Positions 44,538-58,100 of a stretch of DNA of 64,000 nucleotides are shown one piece after another; position 1 is the stretch's first letter, and each line of letters starts with the position of its first letter. Made by a program: the position numbers and the translations under genes. The DNA comes from Mycobacterium lepraemurium (GTDB lineage: Bacteria > Actinomycetota > Actinomycetes > Mycobacteriales > Mycobacteriaceae): assembly GCA_002291465.1 (NCBI GenBank), contig CP021238.1, positions 2,542,001-2,606,000 of the forward strand, written 5' to 3'. The notes beneath the pieces were generated by a model. It made no database searches. It was given only the letters and a program-made list of their open reading frames with translations, and was not told where the DNA came from.

Positions 44538-47500
44538 TCAGAGCAAGCCCAGCAACTGCAGGTCGGTCACGTATTTGACGATGACCGGGGCGGTGATGTG
44601 CGGGATGTCGTTGTCGGCGCCGATTTTGGCTTCTTGCACGGCGGCGCGGAACCGGTCGGTCGGCGCGAAGGCGCCGCGGGCCGGCTCGGCGGGCTGCAGG
44701 TTCTTCGGGTCGCGCAGCAGCAACAGCAACATCTGCAGCACCGAGTTCTGCCGCTGCCGTTCCGGCAGCCCGCGCAAACCGGTTTCGAAGCGTTGCAGCC
44801 ACTCGCCGAAGTCGTCGACCCGCTCGATCGGGTAGCCCGCCTCGATCAGCCAGTCGACGTACTCGTCGAGCCCGATCCCGTCGTCGTGCGGGTTCATCAC
44901 GTGGTAGGTCTCGAACCCGTCCATCACCTGGGCGCCGAGTTTGGCGATCGCCTCGGCGACGAACTCGACGGGCAGGGCGTCGAAGTGCGAGCGCTGCCGG
45001 TTGCCGTCGGCGTCCAGCCGGTAGAACGACTTGGGCGCGGTGCCGGTGGCCACGATGCTCAGGATCATCCGGGTGAAAATGTCCGTCACGTTGAGCTGGC
45101 CGGCGTAGCTGGTGTCGGCCAGGATCATGTCGGAGCGGAACACCGAGACCGGCAGGCCGCACAGGTCGTGGGCCTCGCGCAGCAACACCTCGCCGGCCCA
45201 CTTGCTGTTGCCGTACCCGTTGGCGTAGCTGCCGTCGATGACGCGGGTGGCGCTGATGACCCGGATGTCGGCGTCCTCGGTGAATGCCGACGGCTCGATC
45301 TGGCGTCCCACGTCCGACGTCGACACGTACGCGAACGGCTTCTTCCTCGTGGTCAGCGCCAGCCGGATCAGCTCGGCCGTGCCACCCACGTTGGGGGTGA
45401 ACAGCTCGCTGTACGGCAGCACGCCGTTGACCACGGCCGCGGAGTCGACGATCAGGTCGACGGTGTCGGCCAGCCGCCGCCAGGTCTGCTCGTCCAGGCC
45501 GAGGTTGGCCTGACCCTTGTCGCCAGCCACCACCTGCAGGTGTTCCTCGGCCAGTTCCTGGAGGTGCCGCAACAGCTCCGGGTCGCCGGTGTTGAAGGTC
45601 TTCTCCAGCCGGCCCCAGGCCTCCTCGTCGGAGCGAGCCCGCACCAGGCAGATCAGCTTGCCGTCGACCTGCTCCAGCTGCTCGAGCCATTCCAGCACCA
45701 GGTAGCGGCCCAAAAAGCCGGTCGCCCCGGTCAGCAGGACGGTGCGCACCTCGGGGCTGGGACCGGGCAGCGTCGGCGCGGTCGACAGCGTCGTCGCGTC
45801 GAGGAACTTGTCCAGGGTCAGGTCCCGGGCGTACACCTCCTTGACGTCGGCGCCGTGCACCGCCGCGAAGCCGGGGCCCGCGGCGTTCTCGGCGTCGGCG
45901 CCGCTGGTGATCCGCTGGCTCAGCGCCCGCACCGACTGCGAGTCGAACAGGGTGCGCACCGACAGCGCGCCGTCGACGGCGGTGTTGACCTCGGCGATCA
46001 CCCGCATCGCGGACAGCGAGTCCCCGCCCAGCTCGAAGAACGAGTCGTCGACACCGAGCCGCTCCATCCCGAGCACCCGGGCGAAGATGCCGGCCACCGT
46101 CTCCTCGGTCGGATTCGTCGGGGCGATGTATTCGCCGCCCCGCTTCCGGTACTCCGGGGCGGGCAGGGCACGCTTATCCAGCTTGCCGTTGACCGTCAGC
46201 GGCAGCGCGTCGAGCACCACCACCGCCGCCGGCACCATGTAGGCGGGCAGCCGCTCAGCCAACTGGATGCGGATGCCGACCGGGTCGGCGGTGCCAGTGA
46301 TGTAGCCGACGAGGCGCTTGTCGCCGGGCTGGTCCTCGCGGGCGATCACCGCCACCTGCTCCACGCCGTCCAGGCCGGCCAGCGCCGCCTGCACCTCACC
46401 GAGCTCGATGCGGTAGCCACGCAGCTTGACCTGCTCGTCGGCGCGGCCCAGGTATTCGAGCTGACCGTCCTGGTTCCACCGGACCAAGTCGCCGGTGCGG
46501 TACATCCGCGCGCCGGGGCCGCCGAACGGGCAGGCCACGAACCGCGAGGCGGTCAGGCCCGACCGGCGCGCGTACCCGGTGGCCACGCCGTGACCGGCGA
46601 TATACAGCTCGCCCACCACACCCGGGGGTGCCGGGCGCAGCCACCGGTCCAGCACGAACAGCGCGGCGCGCGGCACCGGCGAGCCGATCGGCGGGGCGCC
46701 GGACTCCGCGGTCAGCGGGGCGCTCATCGCGGCGTACACGGTGGCCTCGGTCGGGCCGTAGGCGTTGATCATCACCCGGCCCGGCGCCCACCGGTCCACG
46801 ATCTCGACTGGGCAGGCCTCACCGGCCACCACCAGCGCCGTCGAGTCCAGGCCCTCCGGCGAGAGCATGCCCACCGCCGACGGGGTCTGGCTGAGCACGG
46901 TGACGCCCTCGGCCACCAGCAGCGCGTGCAACTCGTCCGGGGAGACGGCGACCGACTCGGGCACCACCACCAGGCGCCCGCCGTGCAGCAACGCACCCCA
47001 GATCTCGTGCACCGACACGTCGAAGACCAGCGAGTGCCACTGCGCCCACACCCCGCCCTCGGGCAGGTCGGCGTGCAGCGACTCCACCAGCTGGGCGACG
47101 TTGTCGTGGCTGACCGCCACCCCCTTGGGCACGCCGGTGGTGCCCGAGGTGTAGATCAGGTAGGCGATGTTGTCCGACGACGGGACGGGCAGCGCGGCGC
47201 TGGGCTGGCCGTCCAGCGCGGGGTCGTCGACGTCGACGACCGACGGCTTGCAGCCGTCCAGCCGCGACCGCAGCGCGGCCGTGGTGACCACGGCGACCGG
47301 CTCGGCGTCGCCGAGCAGGAACTCGATCCGCGTGGCGGGCAGCGCCGGGTCGATCGGCAGGTACGCCGCCCCGGTCTTGAGCACCGCCAGGATGGACACG
47401 ATGGCCTCGGCCGAGCGGGAGAACAGCAGGGCCACGCACTCGCCCGGGCCGGCGCCCTCCTCGATCAGCAGGTGCGCCAACCGGTTTGACGCCTCGTCGA

Positions 47501-50500
47501 GTTCCCGATAGCTCATCGAGCGACCCTGGAAGGTCAGCGCCGCCGCGTCCGAGGTGCGGGCCACCTGGGCGGCGAACAGCGCCGGGATCGAGGTGCCGGT
47601 GGCCGGCTGGCTCAGCACCGGCCGGTTGCCCCACGCGTCAAGCAGCTCGTGCTCGGCCTCGTCCATCACCTCCAGCGATGTCAGCCGTCGAGTCGGGTCG
47701 GCGGTCATCTCCGACAGCACCCGCTGGAACCGCTCGGTCAGCTTCTCGATGCCGGCCGCGTCGAACACGTCGGTGTCGAATTCGACGCGCAGGCCGAGCT
47801 CGCGGCCCGGCAGCGCCATCACCGACAGCGGGTAGTGGTTGTACTCGCGGTTGGTGACGTCGGTGATGGCCAACTCGTGGAAGCCCAGCGGCACGCTGGT
47901 GTCGATCGGATAGTTCTCGTACAGGAACAGGGTGTCGAAGAGTTGGTCCTGTCCGGTGACGCGGTGAATCTCGTTGAGCGCCAAGTGTTCATGCTCGAGG
48001 GTGTCAGCGTGCGCGCGTTGCAGCTGCTCGAGCAGGTCGGCGACGGTGGTTTCGGCGCCGATCGTGGCGCGCACCGGCACGGTGTTGATCAGCAGGCCCA
48101 CCATCGACTCGGATCCGGCCAATTCGGTCGGACGGCCCGACACCGCGGTGCCGAACACCACGTCGTGCTGGCCGGTCAACCAGGTGAGCAGCTGCGCCCA
48201 GCCGGCCTGCAGCACGGTGTTGACGGTGGTGTGGCAGGCGCGGGCCAGCTCGCCCAGCGCGCGGGTGGTCTCGGCGGACAGCCGGTAGGACTCCACGGCG
48301 CGCCGGCCGAGCCGCATCCGGCCGGCCGGGCCCACCAGGGTGGGCGTGTCGAATCCGTCCAGCACCCGACGCCAGGCCGCCTGCGCCGCGCTGCGGTCCT
48401 GGCCGGCCAGCCAGGTCAGGTAGCTGCGGTACGACGGCGGCGCGGGCAGCCGCTGGCCGTAGTAGCCGGCGAACACCTCTTGGAGAAGGATGGGTAGCGA
48501 CCAGCCGTCGATCACGATGTGGTGGATGGTGAGCAACAGCCGGTGCCGGTCGTCGGCGATGCGGATCAGCGCGGCCCGGAAGGCGGGCTGGCCGGCCAAA
48601 TCGCACACGGCGGCGCGTTCGTCCGCGGACAGCTGCTCGAGCTGTTCGTCGACGTCTTCGGGGCCCAGCTGGATGTACTGCCAGGCCATCACCGGGTCGG
48701 CCGGGATGACCTGCACGGGTTCGCCGTACTGCGGGCAGAAGCGGGCGGCCAGGTTGGGGTGGCGGGTGATGACGGTCCGCACCGCCTCGCGCAGCCGGTG
48801 CGAAATCAGGGCGCCGGTCACCGTGATGCCCAGCTGCACCGCGTAGACGTCGTCGCCCGGGTCCAGGGCGAAGCTGGCGTGGAAGAGCAGCCCCTGTTGC
48901 AGCGGGGTCAGCGGCAGGATGTCGGCGATCTGGTGCTGCTGGCAGAGTTCGTCGATCTGGCGCTGGTTCAGCCGCGCGGGCGCGATGTCGGACGGGGTCA
49001 GCCCGCCGCCGCCAGCCTGCACGTGCGTGCAGATACCGGCCAGCGCCTCGAACCACAGCTGGCTCAACCGGCTGATCTGCTTGTCGTCCAGCGCGGATCG
49101 GGCCCACGTCCAGTTGGCCTGCAGGTGTGGGCCGGCATCGGTGTCCATGGTGCCGGCGTTGAGCTCCACGGTGTGCATCAGCGGCAGCTCCACCGCCCCG
49201 GCCGCGCCGGCCAGCGCGAAGCTGTCCGGGCTCAGCCGCCACAGCTCGCCGGGCAGGTCCGCGGCCGCACCCAGCCGGCCCAGGTAGTTGAATCCGATGA
49301 CCGGGTCGGACCCGCCGAGGTCAACGTCCGGGTTGAGGTAGCGCAGCAGACCGTAGGTCAGGCCGTCGGGCAGCGCGCGCAGCTGCTCCTTGGCGGCCTT
49401 GACCGCCGCGCCCAGCGCCTCGTCACCGCCGACCACCTGTCCCCAGGACAGCCCGCCGAGGCGCAGCGCCACCGGGTACTTGGCGGTGAACCAGCCCACC
49501 GTGCGGGACAGATCCACCCCCGAGGCGATCTCCTCGTGCCGCCCGTGGCCCTCGACATCGATGCCAATCGGGGTGCCGGCGCCGACGACCTGCGTCCAGG
49601 CCATCGCGAAGGCGATCAGCAGAATGTCTTGCACCCCGGCGTGAAACGCCGCCGGCACCTCCCCCAGCAGCAGCCGGGTGGCCTCCACGTCCAGCGACGC
49701 CGACAGCTGCCCGGCCGTCGCGTAGGTGTCCCCGGGTTGCGCCGCGGGCAGCACCGCCGGCGTGGCCACCTGCCGCCAGTCCTCGGCGCACTCGACCACC
49801 TCGGGCCGGCGGGCGTGATCCTCGAGCAGCGACGACCAGCAGGCGAACGACGTGCCGCCGGCCGGCAGGGCCACCGGCTGGCCGCTGTGGTGTTGCGCCC
49901 AGGCGATGTTGAGGTCTTCGATCAACATCCGCCACGACACCCCGTCGACCGCCAGGTGGTGGATGATCAACGCCAATTGGCTTGTCTCGCTTGCCCATAC
50001 GGCACGTACCAGGATGCCGTCGGCGAGGTTCAGCCGCGACCGGGCGGCAACCAGCGCCGCCGGCGACAACGCGTCCACAGTCTCCAGGCAGTCGGCGGCC
50101 TGCACCGAGCCGGCCTCGGGCGCCTCCAGCGACCAGCCACCGGCGCCGTCGTCCTGCACCCGCAGCCGCAGCATCGGGTGGCGGTCCAGCAACGCCTGCA
50201 GCACCACCGCCACGTCGGATTGGCTCACCCCCGCCGGCGCGGCCAGCACCATGGTCTGGTTGAACTCGTCGACCGGGCCGTCGATGTCCTGCAGCCAGCG
50301 CATGATCGGGGTGGCCACCACCCGGCCGGTGCCCTCGTCGACGACGTCGTCGTCGCCGGTGGCGACGGTGGCGACCCGGGCCAGCCGGGCCACCGTCTGC
50401 TCGACGAACACGTCGCGGGGCCGGCAGATCACGCCGGCGACCCGGGCGCGGGCCACCACCTGCATGGACAGGATGCTGTCGCCGCCCAGGTCGAAGAACG

Positions 50501-52184
50501 AGTCGTCGACACCGAGCCGCTCCACGCCCAGCACCTGGGCATAAATGCCGGCCAGGATCTCCTCGGTGTGGTTGGACGGGGCGCGGTACTGGCCGGCGCG
50601 CTTGTGGTATTCCGGCGCGGGCAGGGCGCGGGTGTCCAGCTTGCCGTTGACCGTCAACGGCAGCGCGTCGAGCACCACCACCGCCGAGGGCACCATGTAG
50701 CCGGGCAGCCGCTCGCCCAGCTGGGTGCGCAGCTCGGCGGGGTCGGCGGTGCCGGTGATGTAACCGACCAGCCGCTTATCGCCGGGGCGGTCCTCGCGGG
50801 CGATGACGGCGACCTGGTCCACGCCGTCGAGCGCGGCCAGGGCGGACTGGATTTCGCCGAGCTCGATGCGGAAGCCGCGAATCTTGACCTGCTCGTCGGC
50901 CCGGCCCAGATACTGCAGCTGCCCGTCGGCGCCCCAGCACACCAGGTCGCCGGTGCGGTACATCCGCGCGCCCGGGCCGCCGAACGGGCACGCGACGAAC
51001 CGCGAGGCGGTCAGGCCCGCCCGGCGCACGTACCCGGTGGCCAGGCCGCCACCGGCGATATACAGCTCGCCCACCACACCCTCGGGCGCCGGCCGCAACC
51101 ACTTATCGAGCACGAACAGCGCCGCCCCGGCGATCGGCGAGCCGATCGGCGGGGCGCCGGACTCCGCGGTCAGCGGGGCGCTCATCGCGGCGTACACGGT
51201 GGCCTCGGTCGGGCCGTAGGCGTTGATCATCACCCGGCCCGGCGCCCACCGGTCCACGATCTCGACTGGGCAGGCCTCACCGGCCACCACCAGCGCCGTC
51301 GAGTCCAGGCCCTCCGGCGAGAGCATGCCCACCGCCGACGGGGTCTGGCTGAGCACGGTGACGCCCTCGCCGATCAGCAAGGCGTGGAAGTCCTCCGGCG
51401 ACGACGCCACCGACTCGGGCACCACCACCAGGCGTCCGCCGTGCAGCAGCGCACCCCAGATCTCCCACACCGACACGTCGAAGACCAGCGAGTGCCACTG
51501 CGACCACACCTGTCCCGGGCCCGACGGCAGCTTGGGGTGCAGTGTCTTCAGGAACTCGGTCACGTTGCGGTGGGTGACCGCCACGCCCTTGGGGGTCCCG
51601 GTGGTTCCCGAGGTGTAGATCATGTAGGCGATGTCGTCGGGCGACGGCCCGGGCAGCGCGCTGCTGGGCTGGGTGCGCTCGATCTCCGCGGCGGCCTCGT
51701 CGACGTCGACCACCGGCAGGTCGAAGCCCTCCAGCCGGTCGCGCAGCCCGGCGGTGGTGACGGCAGCGATCGGGGTGGCGTCGCCGAGCATGAATTCCAT
51801 CCGCGCCGCGGGCAGCGCCGGGGCGATCGGCAGGTAGGCCGCCCCGGTCTTGAGCACCGCCAGCATCGACACGATCGCCTCGTCGGACCGGGAGAACAGC
51901 AAAGCCACGCACTCGCCTGGGGCAGCGCCCTGCTCGGCCAGCAGGTGCGCCAGCCGGTTCGACGCCTCGTCGAGCTCGCGGTACGTCATCGAGCGACCCT
52001 CGAAGGACAGCGCCACGGCCTCCGCGGAGCGCGCCACCTGGGCCGCGAACATCCCCGGGATCGACGCCGGAGCCTTGACCGGCTTGGTCAGGATCGCCCG
52101 GTTACCCCACGCGTCCAGCCGGTCGTGCTCGCCGCTATCCAGCAGATCGATCGACAACAATCGCCGTCCCGCACCGACGGTCAT
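44538..52184 (-). CDS. mps2: GPL non-ribosomal peptide synthetase Mps2 (modules 3 and 4, reductase release)
   Basis: 2548 aa, with domains A3 (about 15-490), T3 (Ser570 in GGDSILSMQ), E3 (about 620-1060, [10 protein letters not shown]), C4 (about 1080-1520, HHIVIDGWS), A4 (about 1530-2000), T4 (GGDSLSAMR, about 2055) and R (about 2140-2548, [13 protein letters not shown], an NADPH-binding thioester reductase). Pocket residues read DVWSVAAVY for A3 and DVHSVAAVY for A4, nearly the same, as expected if both load alanine. E3 makes D-Ala; the R domain releases the last residue as an alcohol. That is the D-Ala-L-alaninol end of the glycopeptidolipid core. The ATG overlaps the mps1 stop (ATGA), so the two are translationally coupled. 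No lesion. Confidence 0.93.
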   Translation of the reverse strand: MTVGAGRRLLSIDLLDSGEHDRLDAWGNRAILTKPVKAPASIPGMFAAQVARSAEAVALSFEGRSMTYRELDEASNRLAHLLAEQGAAPGECVALLFSRSDEAIVSMLAVLKTGAAYLPIAPALPAARMEFMLGDATPIAAVTTAGLRDRLEGFDLPVVDVDEAAAEIERTQPSSALPGPSPDDIAYMIYTSGTTGTPKGVAVTHRNVTEFLKTLHPKLPSGPGQVWSQWHSLVFDVSVWEIWGALLHGGRLVVVPESVASSPEDFHALLIGEGVTVLSQTPSAVGMLSPEGLDSTALVVAGEACPVEIVDRWAPGRVMINAYGPTEATVYAAMSAPLTAESGAPPIGSPIAGAALFVLDKWLRPAPEGVVGELYIAGGGLATGYVRRAGLTASRFVACPFGGPGARMYRTGDLVCWGADGQLQYLGRADEQVKIRGFRIELGEIQSALAALDGVDQVAVIAREDRPGDKRLVGYITGTADPAELRTQLGERLPGYMVPSAVVVLDALPLTVNGKLDTRALPAPEYHKRAGQYRAPSNHTEEILAGIYAQVLGVERLGVDDSFFDLGGDSILSMQVVARARVAGVICRPRDVFVEQTVARLARVATVATGDDDVVDEGTGRVVATPIMRWLQDIDGPVDEFNQTMVLAAPAGVSQSDVAVVLQALLDRHPMLRLRVQDDGAGGWSLEAPEAGSVQAADCLETVDALSPAALVAARSRLNLADGILVRAVWASETSQLALIIHHLAVDGVSWRMLIEDLNIAWAQHHSGQPVALPAGGTSFACWSSLLEDHARRPEVVECAEDWRQVATPAVLPAAQPGDTYATAGQLSASLDVEATRLLLGEVPAAFHAGVQDILLIAFAMAWTQVVGAGTPIGIDVEGHGRHEEIASGVDLSRTVGWFTAKYPVALRLGGLSWGQVVGGDEALGAAVKAAKEQLRALPDGLTYGLLRYLNPDVDLGGSDPVIGFNYLGRLGAAADLPGELWRLSPDSFALAGAAGAVELPLMHTVELNAGTMDTDAGPHLQANWTWARSALDDKQISRLSQLWFEALAGICTHVQAGGGGLTPSDIAPARLNQRQIDELCQQHQIADILPLTPLQQGLLFHASFALDPGDDVYAVQLGITVTGALISHRLREAVRTVITRHPNLAARFCPQYGEPVQVIPADPVMAWQYIQLGPEDVDEQLEQLSADERAAVCDLAGQPAFRAALIRIADDRHRLLLTIHHIVIDGWSLPILLQEVFAGYYGQRLPAPPSYRSYLTWLAGQDRSAAQAAWRRVLDGFDTPTLVGPAGRMRLGRRAVESYRLSAETTRALGELARACHTTVNTVLQAGWAQLLTWLTGQHDVVFGTAVSGRPTELAGSESMVGLLINTVPVRATIGAETTVADLLEQLQRAHADTLEHEHLALNEIHRVTGQDQLFDTLFLYENYPIDTSVPLGFHELAITDVTNREYNHYPLSVMALPGRELGLRVEFDTDVFDAAGIEKLTERFQRVLSEMTADPTRRLTSLEVMDEAEHELLDAWGNRPVLSQPATGTSIPALFAAQVARTSDAAALTFQGRSMSYRELDEASNRLAHLLIEEGAGPGECVALLFSRSAEAIVSILAVLKTGAAYLPIDPALPATRIEFLLGDAEPVAVVTTAALRSRLDGCKPSVVDVDDPALDGQPSAALPVPSSDNIAYLIYTSGTTGVPKGVAVSHDNVAQLVESLHADLPEGGVWAQWHSLVFDVSVHEIWGALLHGGRLVVVPESVAVSPDELHALLVAEGVTVLSQTPSAVGMLSPEGLDSTALVVAGEACPVEIVDRWAPGRVMINAYGPTEATVYAAMSAPLTAESGAPPIGSPVPRAALFVLDRWLRPAPPGVVGELYIAGHGVATGYARRSGLTASRFVACPFGGPGARMYRTGDLVRWNQDGQLEYLGRADEQVKLRGYRIELGEVQAALAGLDGVEQVAVIAREDQPGDKRLVGYITGTADPVGIRIQLAERLPAYMVPAAVVVLDALPLTVNGKLDKRALPAPEYRKRGGEYIAPTNPTEETVAGIFARVLGMERLGVDDSFFELGGDSLSAMRVIAEVNTAVDGALSVRTLFDSQSVRALSQRITSGADAENAAGPGFAAVHGADVKEVYARDLTLDKFLDATTLSTAPTLPGPSPEVRTVLLTGATGFLGRYLVLEWLEQLEQVDGKLICLVRARSDEEAWGRLEKTFNTGDPELLRHLQELAEEHLQVVAGDKGQANLGLDEQTWRRLADTVDLIVDSAAVVNGVLPYSELFTPNVGGTAELIRLALTTRKKPFAYVSTSDVGRQIEPSAFTEDADIRVISATRVIDGSYANGYGNSKWAGEVLLREAHDLCGLPVSVFRSDMILADTSYAGQLNVTDIFTRMILSIVATGTAPKSFYRLDADGNRQRSHFDALPVEFVAEAIAKLGAQVMDGFETYHVMNPHDDGIGLDEYVDWLIEAGYPIERVDDFGEWLQRFETGLRGLPERQRQNSVLQMLLLLLRDPKNLQPAEPARGAFAPTDRFRAAVQEAKIGADNDIPHITAPVIVKYVTDLQLLGLL
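46690..47160 (-). repeat. A-domain core segment shared by modules 4, 3 and 1
   Basis: The module 4 adenylation core around [34 protein letters not shown] and [12 protein letters not shown] is almost identical to that of modules 3 (about 51,150-51,370) and 1 (about 60,230-60,400), including many silent positions. Module 2 has a different core here. It shows that homogenisation reaches into the substrate pocket of three modules. Confidence 0.75.
47936..48875 (-). repeat. C-domain tract shared with mps1 module 2
   Basis: The C4 condensation domain of mps2 and C2 of mps1 (about 56,950-57,890) share long identical blocks 9,014 bp apart. For example, [20 protein letters not shown] and [20 protein letters not shown] are encoded by the same DNA. 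They are separated by divergent patches around the LTWLAGQDR...GRRAV segment. It is a mosaic, which suggests repeated gene conversion rather than one duplication. Confidence 0.75.
48876..51150 (-). repeat. Near-identical NRPS tract, copy 1 (mps2 A3 end-T3-E3-C4 start)
   Basis: It matches 53384-55610 (offset 4,508) and 57890-60164 (offset 9,014). In the stretch 49,358-50,544 the three copies translate identically in several frames, so they are essentially the same DNA. It codes for the C-terminal subdomain of A, all of T and E, and the first residues of C. Confidence 0.88.
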
Positions 52185-55100
52185 GACTGTTCCTCCAAGT
52201 CCACGATCATGGCTTCCAGCACGCGCCGGAATCGTTCGATCAGCTTTTCGATCCTTGCCTCGCCGAACACGTCGGTATCGAACTCGACGCGAAGACCGAT
52301 CTCATGGCCCGGCACGGCTTGCACCGAAAGTGGATAGTGGTTGTATTCCCGGTTCGTAAATCCAGTAATAGTTAACTCGTCCACAGCCGATAGCGCGACA
52401 GTATCGATGGGATAGTTCTCGTACACGAACATTGTGTCGAAAATCTGGTCGTGCCCCGTTACACGATGGATATCGTTCAGCGCCAGGTGCTGATGCTCCA
52501 GCGTGTGGGTGTAAGCCCGTTGTAGCTGGTCAAGCAGGTCGGCGATGGTGGTTTCGGCGCCGATCGTGGCGCGCACCGGCACGGTGTTGATCAGCAGGCC
52601 CACCATCGACTCGGATCCGGCCAATTCGGTCGGACGGCCCGACACCGCGGTGCCGAACACCACGTCGTGCTGCCCGGTCAGCCACATCAGCAGCTGCGCC
52701 CAGGCCGCCTGCAGCACCGTGCTCACGGTGGTGCGGCAGGAGCGGGCCAGCTCGCCCAGCAGCCTGCTGGTGTCGGCGGGAACGTGGAACTCGGCCACGC
52801 CGCGCGGCCCGAGGGCCATCCGGCCCGACGGGCCCACGAGGGTGGGAGTGTCGAAACCGGCCAGCACCTCGCGCCAGGCCGCCTGCGCCGCGGCCCGGTC
52901 CTGCGCCGACAGCCAGGTGATGAAGTTGCGGTAAGGCACAGGCGCGGGCAGCCGCACCCCGAAACAGGCGGCGAAGATCTCTTGCAGCAGCAGCGGCTTG
53001 GACCAGCCGTCCAGCACGATGTGGTGGTTGGTGAGCACGAACCGGTAGGCGTCCTCCGCGGTGCGGATCAGCGCGCCGCGCAGCGGCGGCTGGGCCAGAT
53101 CGCCGACGGCGACGCGTTCGGCCGACGACAGCCGCTCCACCTGCTCGTCGAGGTCGGCGGCGGCGTCCAGCTCGACGTACTGCCAGGCCAGCTCGGGCTC
53201 GGCGGACAGGATCTGCACCGGCTCGCCGAAGTCCTCGCTGAAGTGGGCCACCACGTTGGGGTGGCGGGTGATGACGGTCCGCACCGCCTCGCGCAGCCGG
53301 TCCGGGTCGACGGCGCCGGTCACCGAGATGTCCAGCTGGACGGCGTAGAGGTCTTCGGACTCCTGGCTGCCCTGCGCGGTGCCGGCGTGGAAGAGCAGCC
53401 CCTGTTGCAGCGGGGTCAGCGGCAGGATGTCGGCGATCTGGTGCTGCTGGCAGAGTTCGTCGATCTGGCGCTGGTTCAGCCGCGCGGGCGCGATGTCGGA
53501 CGGGGTCAGCCCGCCGCCGCCAGCCTGCACGTGCGTGCAGATACCGGCCAGCGCCTCGAACCACAGCTGGCTCAACCGGCTGATCTGCTTGTCGTCCAGC
53601 GCGGATCGGGCCCACGTCCAGTTGGCCTGCAGGTGTGGGCCGGCATCGGTGTCCATGGTGCCGGCGTTGAGCTCCACGGTGTGCATCAGCGGCAGCTCCA
53701 CCGCCCCGGCCGCGCCGGCCAGCGCGAAGCTGTCCGGGCTCAGCCGCCACAGCTCGCCGGGCAGGTCCGCGGCCGCACCCAGCCGGCCCAGGTAGTTGAA
53801 TCCGATGACCGGGTCGGACCCGCCGAGGTCAACGTCCGGGTTGAGGTAGCGCAGCAGACCGTAGGTCAGGCCGTCGGGCAGCGCGCGCAGCTGCTCCTTG
53901 GCGGCCTTGACCGCCGCGCCCAGCGCCTCGTCACCGCCGACCACCTGTCCCCAGGACAGCCCGCCGAGGCGCAGCGCCACCGGGTACTTGGCGGTGAACC
54001 AGCCCACCGTGCGGGACAGATCCACCCCCGAGGCGATCTCCTCGTGCCGCCCGTGGCCCTCGACATCGATGCCAATCGGGGTGCCGGCGCCGACGACCTG
54101 CGTCCAGGCCATCGCGAAGGCGATCAGCAGAATGTCTTGCACCCCGGCGTGAAACGCCGCCGGCACCTCCCCCAGCAGCAGCCGGGTGGCCTCCACGTCC
54201 AGCGACGCCGACAGCTGCCCGGCCGTCGCGTAGGTGTCCCCGGGTTGCGCCGCGGGCAGCACCGCCGGCGTGGCCACCTGCCGCCAGTCCTCGGCGCACT
54301 CGACCACCTCGGGCCGGCGGGCGTGATCCTCGAGCAGCGACGACCAGCAGGCGAACGACGTGCCGCCGGCCGGCAGGGCCACCGGCTGGCCGCTGTGGTG
54401 TTGCGCCCAGGCGATGTTGAGGTCTTCGATCAACATCCGCCACGACACCCCGTCGACCGCCAGGTGGTGGATGATCAACGCCAATTGGCTTGTCTCGCTT
54501 GCCCATACGGCACGTACCAGGATGCCGTCGGCGAGGTTCAGCCGCGACCGGGCGGCAACCAGCGCCGCCGGCGACAACGCGTCCACAGTCTCCAGGCAGT
54601 CGGCGGCCTGCACCGAGCCGGCCTCGGGCGCCTCCAGCGACCAGCCACCGGCGCCGTCGTCCTGCACCCGCAGCCGCAGCATCGGGTGGCGGTCCAGCAA
54701 CGCCTGCAGCACCACCGCCACGTCGGATTGGCTCACCCCCGCCGGCGCGGCCAGCACCATGGTCTGGTTGAACTCGTCGACCGGGCCGTCGATGTCCTGC
54801 AGCCAGCGCATGATCGGGGTGGCCACCACCCGGCCGGTGCCCTCGTCGACGACGTCGTCGTCGCCGGTGGCGACGGTGGCGACCCGGGCCAGCCGGGCCA
54901 CCGTCTGCTCGACGAACACGTCGCGGGGCCGGCAGATCACGCCGGCGACCCGGGCGCGGGCCACCACCTGCATGGACAGGATGCTGTCGCCGCCCAGGTC
55001 GAAGAACGAGTCGTCGACACCGAGCCGCTCCACGCCCAGCACCTGGGCATAAATGCCGGCCAGGATCTCCTCGGTGTGGTTGGACGGGGCGCGGTACTGG

Positions 55101-58100
55101 CCGGCGCGCTTGTGGTATTCCGGCGCGGGCAGGGCGCGGGTGTCCAGCTTGCCGTTGACCGTCAACGGCAGCGCGTCGAGCACCACCACCGCCGAGGGCA
55201 CCATGTAGCCGGGCAGCCGCTCGCCCAGCTGGGTGCGCAGCTCGGCGGGGTCGGCGGTGCCGGTGATGTAACCGACCAGCCGCTTATCGCCGGGGCGGTC
55301 CTCGCGGGCGATGACGGCGACCTGGTCCACGCCGTCGAGCGCGGCCAGGGCGGACTGGATTTCGCCGAGCTCGATGCGGAAGCCGCGAATCTTGACCTGC
55401 TCGTCGGCCCGGCCCAGATACTGCAGCTGCCCGTCGGCGCCCCAGCACACCAGGTCGCCGGTGCGGTACATCCGCGCGCCCGGGCCGCCGAACGGGCACG
55501 CGACGAACCGCGAGGCGGTCAGGCCCGCCCGGCGCACGTACCCGGTGGCCAGGCCGCCACCGGCGATATACAGCTCGCCCACCACACCCTCGGGCGCCGG
55601 CCGCAACCACCCGTCCAACACAAAGAAGGCCAGATTGGCCAGCGGCACGCCGATCGGGCTGACGCTGCCGTCCACATCGGCATCGACGATCTCCCGGAAC
55701 GACGCATGCACCGTCGTCTCGGTAATGCCATACATATTGATCATCCGCGGCAACCCCGGATGATGATGCAGCCACGTCGCCAACCGATGCGGTTCCAGCG
55801 CCTCACCACCGAACACCACCGTCTGCAACTTCAACTGCTGACCCAACTCCGGCGCCAACGCATCAGCACTCTGCAACGCATAAAACGCTGACGGCGTCTG
55901 ACTCAACACACTGACCTGCTCACGAACCAACAACGCGTGCCAGTCTTCGGCCGAGCGCACCACCGCGTCCGGCACCACGACCAGGCGGCCGCCGTAGAGC
56001 AGCGACCCGAAGACCTCCCACACCGAGAAGTCAAACGCCAGGGAGTGACACTGCGTCCACACCTGGCCCAACCCCAGCTGTGCGTCGAGCGTCTCCAGCA
56101 GCAACGTCACGTTGCGGTGTGGGATGGCCACACCCTTGGGGGTCCCGGTGGTGCCCGACGTGTAGATGATGTAGGCGATGTTGTCGGCGGCCGGGACGGG
56201 CAGGCCGGTGGCGGGCTGCTCGGCGACGGCGGGGTCGTCGAAATCGATGATCTGTCCGGTGAACCCGTCCAGCCGATCGCGCACCTCCGCCGTGGTGACC
56301 GCCGCGACGGGCGCGGAGTCAGCGAGCATGAACTGCAGCCGCGCCGCCGGCACGCCGGGGTCGATCGGCACGTAGGCCGCCCCGGTCTTGAGCACCGCGA
56401 AGATCGCCACTACCGCCTCAGCCGAGCGCGGAATGACCACCGCCACCAGCTGACCGGGGCCCGCGCCCTGCCCGGAAAGCAAGTGCGCCAACCGATTTGC
56501 CGCCTCCTCGACCTCGCGGTAGGTGAACGACCGCTCGCCGCAGGTGATCGCCACCGCGTCGGCGGCGCGGGCGACCTGCGCGGCGAACAGCGCCGGGATC
56601 GAGGCCTGCGCGGCGGGCCGGCGGGTCAACACCGCCCGGTTGCCCCAGGCGTCAAGCCGCTCATGCTCGGCGGCGTCGAGCAGGTCGATCGCCGACAGCC
56701 GCTGCCCAGGATCGGTGGTCATGGCGGCCAGCAGCCTCCGCAGCCGCTCGATCAGGGTTGCGATGCCGGCCTCGTCGAACACCTCGGTGTCGTACTCGAC
56801 CCGCAGGCTCAGTTCGTGGCCCGGCAGCGCCATCACCGACAGCGGGTAGTGGTTGTATTCGCGGCTGCTGAACTCGGTGACGGCCAGCTCGTGCACGTCG
56901 AGCAGCGCGCTGGCGTCGATCGGGTAGTTCTCGTAGACCAGCAGGGTGTCGAAGAGTTGGTCCTGTCCGGTGACGCGGTGAATCTCGTTGAGCGCCAAGT
57001 GTTCATGCTCGAGGGTGTCAGCGTGCGCGCGTTGCAGCTGCTCGAGCAGGTCGGCGACGGTGGTTTCGGCGCCGATCGTGGCGCGCACCGGCACGGTGTT
57101 GATCAGCAGGCCCACCATCGACTCGGATCCGGCCAATTCGGTCGGACGGCCCGACACCGCGGTGCCGAACACCACGTCGTGCTGGCCGGTCAACCAGGTG
57201 AGCAGCTGCGCCCAGGCGCCCTGCAGCACGGTGTTGACGGTGGTGCGGCTGGAGCGGGCCAGCTCGCCCAGCGCGCGGGTGGTCTCGGCCGAAACCGTAT
57301 ACGTGGCAACGGCGCGCCGCCCGATCTTGCCCGGCGGGACCACCAGGGTCGGGGTCTCGAACCCGGCCAGCGCCTCGCGCCACGCGTCCTGGGCGGCGGC
57401 CCGGTCCTGGCCGGCCAGCCACATCAGGTAGCTGCGGTACGACGGCGGCGCGGGCAGCCGCTGGCCGTAGTAGCCGGCGAACACCTCTTGGAGAAGGATG
57501 GGTAGCGACCAGCCGTCGATCACGATGTGGTGGATGGTGAGCAACAGCCGGTGCCGGTCGTCGGCGATGCGGATCAGCGCGGCCCGGAAGGCGGGCTGGC
57601 CGGCCAAATCGCACACGGCGGCGCGTTCGTCCGCGGACAGCTGCTCGAGCTGTTCGTCGACGTCTTCGGGGCCCAGCTGGATGTACTGCCAGGCCATCAC
57701 CGGGTCGGCCGGGATGACCTGCACGGGTTCGCCGTACTGCGGGCAGAAGTGGGCGGCCAGGTTGGGGTGGCGGGTGATGACGGTCCGCACCGCCTCGCGC
57801 AGCCGGTCCGGGTCGACGGCGCCGGTCACCGAGATGTCCAGCTGGACGGCGTAGAGGTCTTCGGACTCCTGGCTGCCCTGCGCGGTGCCGGCGTGGAAGA
57901 GCAGCCCCTGTTGCAGCGGGGTCAGCGGCAGGATGTCGGCGATCTGGTGCTGCTGGCAGAGTTCGTCGATCTGGCGCTGGTTCAGCCGCGCGGGCGCGAT
58001 GTCGGACGGGGTCAGCCCGCCGCCGCCAGCCTGCACGTGCGTGCAGATACCGGCCAGCGCCTCGAACCACAGCTGGCTCAACCGGCTGATCTGCTTGTCG